Part shown: piece after piece, positions 20,132 through 27,073 of the stretch
Numbering within the stretch: the stretch's first letter is position 1
Layout: each line of letters starts with the position of its first letter
Assembly: GCF_004745805.1 (NCBI RefSeq)
Contig: NZ_SRLQ01000022.1
Location: 1 to 64,000, forward strand
Source of the DNA: Mycolicibacterium sp. CH28
GTDB taxonomy: Bacteria > Actinomycetota > Actinomycetes > Mycobacteriales > Mycobacteriaceae
DNA: 64,000 bases
Direction: 5' to 3'
The notes under the pieces: model-generated
Told to the model about the DNA's origin: nothing
What the model saw: only the letters and a program-made list of their open reading frames with translations
The model's database searches: none
Program-made: the position numbers and the translations under genes

Positions 20132-21898
20132 ATGGAACACGCCGAGTCGACGGCCAGCGCTGAACGGCGGGTGATGCTGTCTGGGCGCATCGCAGTGGTG
20201 GTCGTCTGGGCTGTCGCCGTGCTCATCTGGGTGGGGTGGGCAACCGGCACCGAGCGGCTGACCCGGGTGTTCGCATCGTGGCCGCAGATGACGCCGTGGA
20301 CCGCCGTGCTCCTGGTGGGACTGGGGGCGGCGATCCTGGTGGTGTCGGGGCATCCTTCGCCCACTCGGGTGCGCATCGGCTGGGGCTTGTCGGGGTTGGT
20401 TGCGGCTCTTGCGGTGGTGTTCCTGGCCGAATACCTCTCCGGTCGGGGTTTCGGTGTCGACCAGTGGTGGTTCCGCGACCAGGTGCAGGCACGGCAGAGC
20501 ACGTGGCCGGGCCGTCCCAGCCCGCAGACAGCGGTCGCTGTGCTGTTGCTGGCGATCGTGATCGGGTTGACCCGGACGCGTAGTCGGTCGAGCTGGCTGA
20601 TTCGGATGGTATTGCTGGTGGCCGCCGCCGGGGTGCCATTCGTCGTGGTGGTGGCCTACGCCTTCGACGCGCTGTCGATCGTCCGGGTCACGCACTCGAC
20701 CGGAATGGCGATCTCGACCGGCCTCGGGCTACTGCTCCTGGCGATCGCCAGTTTCACTGCGCGTCCGGACCGAGATCCGCTGCGCTGGCTGCTGGTTCGA
20801 CCCGATGGACGAACCCTGGTCCGGATGGTCGCGATCCTGGCCGGGTTTCCGGTCGTCATCGGATTGTCGCGCTGGCTCTTCCAGACGCTGGGTCAGCCGG
20901 TCGACGCGGCGTGGGCGCTGGCGATTTCTGTGGGCACCCTCGTCATCGGGGCAGCGATGTTCTACCTCAGCCAGCGCGAACAGCGGCTGCTGATCGACAA
21001 GGAACGGCTGAGCCGCGAGCGTGCCGACGCAGAGGCTCGCTACCGGATCCTCGCCGAGAACGCCGTCGACACCGTGATCCGTCTGCACGGCACCGAGGTG
21101 GAGTGGATCTCGCCGTCGGTGCAGGTCGCCTTCGGTGACCAGCCCGCGCAGTGGGTCGGCTCCGACTTCACCAGCCGCGTCCATCCCGACGACATGCACG
21201 TGATATCCGCAAGCGCGCGGCGGATAGCTCTGGGCAAACCTTCGATTGGCCGGTTCAGGGTCCGCGGTGCCGGTGGGGGCTACCACTGGGTCGATTGCCG
21301 CTCCAAACCGTACTTCGACTCCGACGGTCAAACCGACGGCCTGATCGCCGCACTGCGCATCGTCGATGACCAGGTCGAGGCCGAACGGCGCCTCGAGTAT
21401 CTGGCGTGCTTCGACCCGCTGACCGGATTGGCCAACCGCGCCGAAGTGATGCGACGCCTCGAAGCCGCACTGGGCGGCCAGCCCGGGCCAGGGCCATACA
21501 TAGGGTTGCTCTTCTGTGACGTCGACGAGTTCAAGACGATCAACGACACCTACGGGCACGCGGTCGGAGATCTGGTGCTCGCCACCATCGCGATGCGGGT
21601 TCACGAATGCGTTCGGCCTGGAGACACCGTCGGGCGCACCGGCGGCGACGAATTGCTGGTTCTGCTACCGGGGATAGCCGACGTCGACGAGGCGACTGCG
21701 ATTGCCGAAGCCATTCGTCGTCGCGCCGCCGAACCGATCCGGCACGGTGACACGAACGTCTGCGCCAGCCTGAGCGTTGGGGCGACGCTCGCGTCGCCCG
21801 GCGAGGCGGTCATGTCAACGACTGCCAGGGCCGACTCGGCGATGTATCGGGCGAAGAACGCCGGCAGGAATGCCGTCGTATGTGCCCCCGCCCCCTAG
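20132..21898 (+). CDS. Membrane-bound PAS-GGDEF diguanylate cyclase
   Basis: The 588-aa protein has about eight transmembrane helices in its first ~290 residues, a linker helix, a PAS domain (about 305-410; ARYRILAENAVD, VHPDDM, GGYHWVDCRSKPY) and a GGDEF domain (about 425-585). The active-site motif is GGDEL (504-508), and an intact RPGD inhibitory I-site lies five residues before it, so it probably makes c-di-GMP with feedback control. There is no EAL domain. The start ATG at 20132 follows a G-rich run; upstream GTG/ATG codons lie within the tandem duplication. It is convergent with the SDR gene, overlapping it by 4 nt. Confidence 0.92.
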   Translation: MEHAESTASAERRVMLSGRIAVVVVWAVAVLIWVGWATGTERLTRVFASWPQMTPWTAVLLVGLGAAILVVSGHPSPTRVRIGWGLSGLVAALAVVFLAEYLSGRGFGVDQWWFRDQVQARQSTWPGRPSPQTAVAVLLLAIVIGLTRTRSRSSWLIRMVLLVAAAGVPFVVVVAYAFDALSIVRVTHSTGMAISTGLGLLLLAIASFTARPDRDPLRWLLVRPDGRTLVRMVAILAGFPVVIGLSRWLFQTLGQPVDAAWALAISVGTLVIGAAMFYLSQREQRLLIDKERLSRERADAEARYRILAENAVDTVIRLHGTEVEWISPSVQVAFGDQPAQWVGSDFTSRVHPDDMHVISASARRIALGKPSIGRFRVRGAGGGYHWVDCRSKPYFDSDGQTDGLIAALRIVDDQVEAERRLEYLACFDPLTGLANRAEVMRRLEAALGGQPGPGPYIGLLFCDVDEFKTINDTYGHAVGDLVLATIAMRVHECVRPGDTVGRTGGDELLVLLPGIADVDEATAIAEAIRRRAAEPIRHGDTNVCASLSVGATLASPGEAVMSTTARADSAMYRAKNAGRNAVVCAPAP

Positions 21899-22740
21899 GA
21901 CGAGTAGCCGGGCGGGTTGGGGGTGTCGACCCACAGGTCGACCCCCAGCTCGGAGCCCGGGATGCAGTCATAGGCCGAGAGGTCGGTGACGCCGGACTCC
22001 AGCAGCACGTCCTCGCAGAGCAGTGTGTGCCCGGTGTATTCGCGGGCGGGCTTGCTCAGCACCGCGTAGGCGGCGTCGGAGTACACCTCGGGCTTGCGTG
22101 AACGGGCCATCGCCGCGTCGCCGCCGAGCAGGTTCTGCACCGCGGCGGTGGCGACCATCGTGCGCGGCCACAGGGTGTTCGAGGCGATTCCCGCGTCGCG
22201 CAGCTCTTCGGCAATTCCTAATGCGCACAACGTCATTCCGAACTTCGCCATCATGTATGGCGTGGGCTTGAGCCATTGCGACTCCAGCCGGATCGGCGGT
22301 GAGAGGGTCAGGATGTGCGGGTTCTCCCGGCCCTTCATGTGCGGGATGCAGGCCTGCGAGACCGCGTAGGTTCCGCGCACCTGGATGCCGTTCATCAGGT
22401 CGAACCGCTTGAGCGGCACCTCCTCGATGGAGCCCAGGTTGATCGCCGAGGCGTTGTTCACGCAGATGTCGATACCGCCGAACTGTTCGACGGCCTTGGC
22501 CACCGCCGCCGCCACCGAGTCGCCGTCGCGCACGTCGCCGACGATCGGCAGGGCCTGGCCGCCGACCTCCTCGATCTCCTTGGCCGCGGTGTAGATGGTG
22601 CCCGGCAGCTTGGGGTGCGGCTCGGTGGTCTTGGCCACCAGCGCGATGTTGGCGCCATCTGCGGCGACTCGCTTGGCGATGGCCAGGCCGATGCCTCGGC
22701 TGGCTCCGGAGATGAACATGGTCTTGCCTGCGAACGACAT
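21895..22740 (-). CDS. Short-chain dehydrogenase/reductase (Rv3224-like, HSDL2-type)
   Basis: The 281-aa SDR has the cofactor motif GASRGIG (about residues 11-17), NNAS (about 92-95) and the active-site Tyr/Lys in YMMAK. It belongs to a group often annotated as iron-regulated or steroid dehydrogenase-like; the substrate is unknown. The ATG at 22740 matches the M. tuberculosis start. A GTG at 22749 overlapping the YbaK stop as GTGA is also possible and suggests coupling to that gene. Confidence 0.9.
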   Translation of the reverse strand: MSFAGKTMFISGASRGIGLAIAKRVAADGANIALVAKTTEPHPKLPGTIYTAAKEIEEVGGQALPIVGDVRDGDSVAAAVAKAVEQFGGIDICVNNASAINLGSIEEVPLKRFDLMNGIQVRGTYAVSQACIPHMKGRENPHILTLSPPIRLESQWLKPTPYMMAKFGMTLCALGIAEELRDAGIASNTLWPRTMVATAAVQNLLGGDAAMARSRKPEVYSDAAYAVLSKPAREYTGHTLLCEDVLLESGVTDLSAYDCIPGSELGVDLWVDTPNPPGYSS

Positions 22741-22745
22741 GGGAC

Positions 22746-23237
22746 TCACCCTAGGACGCGGATGTCCGCGGCGACAGCATGGGTGAGCGCAACCAGGTTT
22801 TCGGGCGCCAGCGCCACGTCCCAGCCCCGCTTACCAGCGCTGCAGGCCACCCGTTCGAACGCCAGCGCGGAACTGTCGATCACCGTCGGCAGGCGCTTGC
22901 GCTGCCCGAGCGGCGAGATGCCGCCCAGCACGTAGCCGGTGGCCCGCTCAGCCGCGGCCTGGTCGGCCATCGTCGCCTTGGACAATCCCAGCGCGGCGGC
23001 CGCCGCCTTCAGCGACAGCTTGTAGGGCACCGGCAGCACCGCCACCGCCAGCGTCGACCCCGCCGAGATGATCAGCGTCTTGAAGATCTGGTCGGGCACG
23101 AGGCCGTCGCCCGCCAGGGCGGCCACCGCCTCCTCGCCGAACGACTCCGCACGCGTGTCGTGGTGGTAGCGCAGCACCTCGTGGGGTACTCCGGCTGCTA
23201 GCAGAGCGGCGATCGCCGGGGTGGCTGCTCGACTCAC
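22746..23237 (-). CDS. ybaK: Cys-tRNA(Pro) deacylase YbaK/EbsC family
   Basis: The 163-aa trans-editing protein hydrolyses mischarged Cys-tRNA(Pro). It shows VPDQIFKTLI with the conserved Lys (about residue 53), AVLPVPYKLSLKAAA, GYVLGGISPLGQRK and the C-terminal GKRGWDVALAPENL. It is a single intact frame; in M. tuberculosis the corresponding region is annotated as two pieces. It is divergent from sigH and likely in one unit with the downstream SDR. Confidence 0.92.
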   Translation of the reverse strand: MSRAATPAIAALLAAGVPHEVLRYHHDTRAESFGEEAVAALAGDGLVPDQIFKTLIISAGSTLAVAVLPVPYKLSLKAAAAALGLSKATMADQAAAERATGYVLGGISPLGQRKRLPTVIDSSALAFERVACSAGKRGWDVALAPENLVALTHAVAADIRVLG

Positions 23238-23286
23238 GCGCTCAGCGTAAAGCGTCGCCGGCGGGGGCCACTCGGCCAGGCGGCTG

Positions 23287-23313
23287 GGAAATACCCTGGT
23301 GAGAAATGCTGTT
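23287..23313 (+). promoter_or_regulatory. SigH-type autoregulatory promoter
   Basis: GGAAATA (-35-like, 23287-23293) and GTT (-10-like, 23311-23313) match the GGAA...GTT architecture recognised by mycobacterial SigH. It lies about 85 nt before the sigH GTG. Positive autoregulation of sigH is established in M. tuberculosis; here it is inferred from the motif. Confidence 0.65.
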
Positions 23314-23396
23314 GTGGACAGTGGTCGCAGCTGTGAAAGAGCGGCGACCGAAAAGATGTTTGGTCACAGCCTTAGGATTGGGAGGAGAGAAGTCCG

Positions 23397-24206
23397 GTGT
23401 CCGCTGCCCTCAGCCTGATGGTCGACGAGCAGGTACCCGCATTTCTCGTTCGTCCGATACCGCTGCGGGAGCTCGTCGAGGGCGCCGCGGCAGAAGGGAC
23501 TGTGTCACCCACGATGACCGACATCGACGGCACCGACGGTTCGGCTCCGGCTCAGACCGCGGCGCGCGAAGAGTCCGACGCGGATTTGACCGCGCGGTTC
23601 GAGCGCGACGCGATACCGCTGCTGGACCAGCTCTACGGCGGCGCGCTCCGTATGACGCGCAACCCGGCCGACGCCGAAGACCTGCTGCAAGAAACCATGG
23701 TCAAGGCCTATGCCGGCTTCCGGTCGTTCCGCGAGGGAACCAACCTCAAGGCCTGGCTGTACCGGATTCTGACCAACACCTACATCAACAGCTATCGCAA
23801 GAAGCAGCGCCAGCCAGCGGAGTATCCGACCGAGGAGATCACCGACTGGCAGCTGGCAGCCAACGCCGAACACACCTCGACCGGGCTGCGCTCGGCCGAG
23901 GTCGAGGCCCTCGAACTGCTGCCCGATACCGAGATCAAGGAAGCCCTTCAGGCGCTGCCGGAGGAGTTTCGGATGGCGGTGTACTACGCCGACGTCGAGG
24001 GCTTCCCGTACAAGGAGATCGCCGAGATCATGGATACCCCGATCGGGACGGTGATGTCCCGGCTGCACCGGGGCAGGCGCCAGCTGCGCAGCCTGCTCGC
24101 CGACGTCGCCAAGGAGCGCGGGTTCACCCGGCGAGCAGGAGCGGAGCGACCCGGGGATGGACTCCGCGGCCAGAAGCAGGACACGCCGGAGGAGGTCGTC
24201 TCATGA
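23397..24206 (+). CDS. sigH: RNA polymerase sigma factor SigH
   Basis: The 269-aa ECF sigma factor (RpoE/SigR type) controls the thiol-oxidative and heat stress regulon, including thioredoxins. It has region 2 (PLLDQLYGGALRMTRNPADAEDLLQETMVKAY...) and region 4 (EFRMAVYYADVEGFPYKEIAEIMDTPIGTVMSRLHRGRR). The GTG at 23397 has a strong ribosome site (GGAGGAGAGA) and adds 39 residues before the usual M. tuberculosis start, which corresponds to the ATG at 23514; both may be used. The C terminus is extended by repeat-derived sequence (see 24128-24163). The stop overlaps the rshA ATG. Confidence 0.95.
   Translation: MSAALSLMVDEQVPAFLVRPIPLRELVEGAAAEGTVSPTMTDIDGTDGSAPAQTAAREESDADLTARFERDAIPLLDQLYGGALRMTRNPADAEDLLQETMVKAYAGFRSFREGTNLKAWLYRILTNTYINSYRKKQRQPAEYPTEEITDWQLAANAEHTSTGLRSAEVEALELLPDTEIKEALQALPEEFRMAVYYADVEGFPYKEIAEIMDTPIGTVMSRLHRGRRQLRSLLADVAKERGFTRRAGAERPGDGLRGQKQDTPEEVVS
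24128..24163 (+). repeat. 36-nt dispersed repeat copy inside the sigH 3' end
   Basis: This single copy shares the core GGAGCGGAGCGACCCGGGGA with the repeat arrays at 27818-27889 and 62486-62593, which read in the opposite orientation. It is translated in frame as part of the SigH tail (about residues 244-256; AGAERPGDG). Confidence 0.65.
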
Positions 24207-24517
24207 GCGGCGAGAACGTATCCGGCGGCGAGGGGGAGTGGCGCCCGCCGGTCGGACCTGTCGACCCCGACCATCCTGAGTGCGCGGCGGTGATCGCCGA
24301 GGTATGGACGCTGCTCGACGGCGAATGCACCGCCGAGACCCGCGACCGGCTGCGGCACCACCTGGAGGAGTGCCCGACTTGCCTGCGCCACTACGGCGTG
24401 GAGGAGCGCATCAAGAGCCTGGTGGCCAAGAAGTGCAGTGGGGAGAAGGCGCCCAAGTATCTGCTCGAGCGGGTGCGCTTGGAGATCAGCCGGACCACGA
24501 TCATCCGGCGCGGATAG
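24203..24517 (+). CDS. rshA: Zinc-containing anti-sigma factor RshA
   Basis: The 104-aa ZAS-family anti-sigma factor holds SigH inactive in reducing conditions. The redox switch motif H53-x3-C57-x2-C60 (HLEECPTC) is present; two further Cys (C27, C42) and a C-terminal CSGEK also occur. The ATG overlaps the sigH TGA as ATGA, so translation is coupled. It is followed by a strong terminator. Confidence 0.95.
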   Translation: MSGENVSGGEGEWRPPVGPVDPDHPECAAVIAEVWTLLDGECTAETRDRLRHHLEECPTCLRHYGVEERIKSLVAKKCSGEKAPKYLLERVRLEISRTTIIRRG

Positions 24518-24532
24518 TCGCCCGACCAAACA

Positions 24533-24560
24533 AAAGTGCCCGGCAGATGCCGGGCACTTT
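24533..24560. terminator. Terminator between rshA and bL37
   Basis: A perfect 12-bp stem (24533-24544 with 24549-24560) has a 4-nt loop, is flanked by A-rich sequence on one side and GTTTAT on the other, and is shared by convergent genes. Confidence 0.85.
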
Positions 24561-24577
24561 GTTTATCAGCGTTGCTG

Positions 24578-24652
24578 TCAGCTGTTGGGCCGCTTGCCGT
24601 GGTTGGCCTTGCTGTGCTTACGATCACGCTTCTTACGGCCACGCTTGGCCAT
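24578..24652 (-). CDS. Ribosomal protein bL37 (24-aa microprotein)
   Basis: A 24-codon frame encodes a very basic peptide (AKRGRKKRDRKHSKANHG...) that matches the mycobacterial large-subunit protein bL37 seen in cryo-EM ribosome structures. A good ribosome site (GGAGG, 6 nt before the ATG at 24652) supports translation. It is too short for most gene callers. It lies between the convergent rshA terminator and the divergent biotinyl protein gene. Confidence 0.88.
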   Translation of the reverse strand: MAKRGRKKRDRKHSKANHGKRPNS

Positions 24653-24779
24653 GATGTACCTCCGTATGGTTGACGCTTGCATACAGTGTCTCACGGCCCC
24701 ATCGAACCGCTGACCACCCGGTGTTGTGGTTCGATAGAGCCGCACGTGGAGTTGGGCAGCACCAAGAGTGAGGGCGAAG

Positions 24780-24995
24780 ATGGCCGAGGATGTGCGCGCT
24801 GAGATTGTGGCCAGTGTGCTCGAGGTTGTGGTCAGCCAGGGAGACCGGATCGACGCAGGCGACACCCTGGTGCTTCTCGAGTCGATGAAGATGGAGATCC
24901 CAGTGCTGGCCGAGGTGGCGGGCACTGTGACCGAGGTCAGTGTGTCGGTGGGTGACGTCATCCAGGCCGGCGACCTCATTGCCGTGATCGACTAG
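24780..24995 (+). CDS. Biotinylated biotin/lipoyl-attachment protein (TB7.3-like)
   Basis: The 71-aa protein is a stand-alone biotinyl domain. The modified Lys is in ESMKMEIPV, and VLAEVAGTV and VGDVIQAGDLIAVID complete the barrel. It is homologous to Rv3221c (TB7.3), of the same length. Its partner carboxylase is not known. AGAGTGAGGG precedes the ATG. It ends 4 nt before pdtaS, so the two are probably one operon. Confidence 0.92.
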   Translation: MAEDVRAEIVASVLEVVVSQGDRIDAGDTLVLLESMKMEIPVLAEVAGTVTEVSVSVGDVIQAGDLIAVID

Positions 24996-24999
24996 TTCC

Positions 25000-26496
25000 G
25001 TGTCCACCCTCGGTGACTTGCTCGCCGAGCACACGGTGCTCCCGGGGGGCGCCGTGGACCACATGCATGCGGTGGTCGGCGAGTGGCAGCTGTTGGCGGA
25101 CCTTTCGTTCGCCGACTATCTGATGTGGGTTCGCCGCGACGACGGCGCGCTGGTGTGCGTGGCCCAGTGCCGGCCCAATACCGCTCCGACGGTGCTGCTC
25201 AAGGACGCCGTCGGCACCGTCGTCGCCCATGCCGAGCTGCCCCTGGTGACCGCCGCGTTCACCTCCGGCGCGATCGGCCGCGGTGACGCCGACACCGCGC
25301 TGCGCGAACCCGGGCTCAATGTCGAAGCGGTCCCCGTGCGCTACAACAACCAGGTGGTGGCCGTCCTGACCCACCAGACCGCGCTGGCCGAGCGACGCAC
25401 GTCCTCTCCGCTGGAGAAGGCCTACCTGGACTGTGCGGGCAATCTGCTGCACATGCTGTCCGAGGGCACCTTCCCGAATGTCGGCGACCTGGCGCTGTCG
25501 CGGTCGAGCCCCCGGGTCGGGGACGGCTTCATCCGCCTCAACGTCGACGGTGTGGTGGCCTACGCGAGCCCGAACGCGTTGTCGGCCTACCACCGGATGG
25601 GACTGAGCGCGGAGCTGGAAGGCCACAACCTGGTCGCGATCACCCGCCCGCTGATCTCCGACCCGTTCGAGGCGCACGAGTTGGCCGAGCACATCCGCGA
25701 CTCGTTGGCCGGCGGGTCGAGCATGCGACTCGAGGTCGATGCCGGCGGCGCCGCGGTACTGCTACGCACCCTCCCGCTGGTCGTTCACGGCGCCGCTGCG
25801 GGGGCAGGCGTGCTCATCCGGGACGTCACCGAGGTCAAGCGGCGCGACCGCGCCCTGCTGTCCAAGGACGCGACGATCCGCGAGATCCATCACCGGGTGA
25901 AGAACAACCTGCAGACCGTCGCGGCCCTGCTGCGGCTGCAGTCCCGCCGCACCAGCAACGAGGAGGCCCGCGAGGCGCTGATGGAGTCGGTGCGCCGGGT
26001 GGCCTCGATCGCGCAGGTGCACGAGGCGTTGTCGATGTCGGTGGACGAGGAGGTCAACCTCGATGAGGTGATCGACCGGATCCTGCCGATCATGAACGAC
26101 GTCGCCAGGGTGGACACCCCCATCCGGATCAATCGGGACGGCGCGCTGGGTGTGCTCGACGCCGACCGGGCCACCGCGTTGGTCATGGTCGTCACCGAAC
26201 TGGTCCAGAACGCCATCGAGCACGCCTTCGAGCCGTCGGCCAAGCGGGGCTGCGTCACGATCCGGGCCGAGCGCTCGGCCCGCTGGCTCGATGTGGTGGT
26301 TCACGACGACGGGCGTGGTCTTCCCGACGGGTTCAGTCTGGAGAAGTCCGACCGGTTGGGTCTGCAGATCGTGCGGACGCTGGTCACCGCTGAGCTCGAC
26401 GGGTCGCTCGGAATGCACGACGTTCCCGGCGGCGGGACCGATGTGGTGTTACGCGTGCCGCTCGGGCGGCGTGTAAGCGCGCGGGTGTCGCAATAG
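25000..26496 (+). CDS. pdtaS: Cytosolic sensor histidine kinase PdtaS
   Basis: The 498-aa soluble kinase has an N-terminal GAF domain (about residues 1-150) and a PAS domain (about 175-280). A HisKA_2-type kinase follows, with phospho-acceptor His in REIHHRVKNNLQT (H297/H298), the N box NAIEHAFE and the G boxes DDGRGLP and GGGTDV. It phosphorylates the ANTAR regulator PdtaR. C53 and C57 in the GAF domain match the positions that, from memory, are implicated in copper/NO sensing in M. tuberculosis, and c-di-GMP binding has been reported there. The start is GTG. It is homologous to Rv3220c. Confidence 0.94.
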   Translation: MSTLGDLLAEHTVLPGGAVDHMHAVVGEWQLLADLSFADYLMWVRRDDGALVCVAQCRPNTAPTVLLKDAVGTVVAHAELPLVTAAFTSGAIGRGDADTALREPGLNVEAVPVRYNNQVVAVLTHQTALAERRTSSPLEKAYLDCAGNLLHMLSEGTFPNVGDLALSRSSPRVGDGFIRLNVDGVVAYASPNALSAYHRMGLSAELEGHNLVAITRPLISDPFEAHELAEHIRDSLAGGSSMRLEVDAGGAAVLLRTLPLVVHGAAAGAGVLIRDVTEVKRRDRALLSKDATIREIHHRVKNNLQTVAALLRLQSRRTSNEEAREALMESVRRVASIAQVHEALSMSVDEEVNLDEVIDRILPIMNDVARVDTPIRINRDGALGVLDADRATALVMVVTELVQNAIEHAFEPSAKRGCVTIRAERSARWLDVVVHDDGRGLPDGFSLEKSDRLGLQIVRTLVTAELDGSLGMHDVPGGGTDVVLRVPLGRRVSARVSQ

Positions 26497-26528
26497 CAAA
26501 TGTGACCTAACCGACATTGCACAAAAAA

Positions 26529-26563
26529 GATCGCGGCCCCGCGCATTTGCCGGGGCCGCGATC
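26529..26563. terminator. Bidirectional terminator between pdtaS and whiB1
   Basis: A 13-bp stem (26529-26541 with 26551-26563) is preceded by a six-A run and followed by CTTTTG, so it has a T-tract on both strands between the convergent genes. Confidence 0.88.
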
Positions 26564-26584
26564 CTTTTGTTCTTGCGAAGCGGG

Positions 26585-26839
26585 TTAGACGGTGGTGCGG
26601 GCGCGGGTGCGGGCATTGCGACGCTTGAGCGCGCGGCGCTCGTCCTCGCTCATGCCGCCCCAGACACCGGCATCCTGGCCGGAATCCAAAGCCCAGGTCA
26701 GACAATCGGTCGTGACCGGACAGCGGTTACAGACGAGCTTCGCATCAGCGATCTGGGCGAGTGCCGGACCGCTGTTCCCTACCGGGAAGAACAGTTCGGG
26801 ATCCTCGTCGCGGCAGACCGCCTTATGGCGCCAATCCAT
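26585..26839 (-). CDS. whiB1: WhiB1 [4Fe-4S] transcription regulator
   Basis: The 84-aa Wbl protein has cluster ligands C9, C37, C40 and C46, the GVWGG turn (about residues 58-62) and a basic C-terminal tail (RRALKRRNARTRAR). WhiB1 is an essential, NO-reactive regulator that binds SigA region 4. AAGGAG about 9 nt upstream supports the ATG at 26839. It has a ~120-nt leader. Confidence 0.96.
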   Translation of the reverse strand: MDWRHKAVCRDEDPELFFPVGNSGPALAQIADAKLVCNRCPVTTDCLTWALDSGQDAGVWGGMSEDERRALKRRNARTRARTTV

Positions 26840-26957
26840 TTGTCGCTACTCCTTACTATGTGCGCGGCGAAACGCACTTGTTTTTTCTTCGGCTGTTAAC
26901 GCGTGCACACAAATGTTTCTGTGCTGTTGCATCCGATCGTTGCACAGCCTCAACGGA

Positions 26958-26963
26958 TGTCAA
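26958..26963 (-). promoter_or_regulatory. -35 element of the whiB1 promoter
   Basis: On the minus strand TTGACA is followed 17 nt later by AACGAT, a plausible -10. The resulting leader would be about 90-100 nt. Confidence 0.45.
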
Positions 26964-26979
26964 TAGGACTCAGTTAACA

Positions 26980-26995
26980 CGTGGGCAATGTCACT
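26980..26995 (-). promoter_or_regulatory. CRP binding site upstream of whiB1
   Basis: The minus strand reads AGTGACATTGCCCACG. It is nearly the site (AGTGAGATAGCCCACG) I recall for CRP (Rv3676) at the M. tuberculosis whiB1 promoter. It lies just upstream of the -35, suited to activation by CRP-cAMP. Confidence 0.65.
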
Positions 26996-27073
26996 ACGGG
27001 GGTGGGTTACCGGACCCTCCACCCGGTTGTACTACACTCAACTCACCTGCGCCCTCAATTAGCGGCGCCAGCG

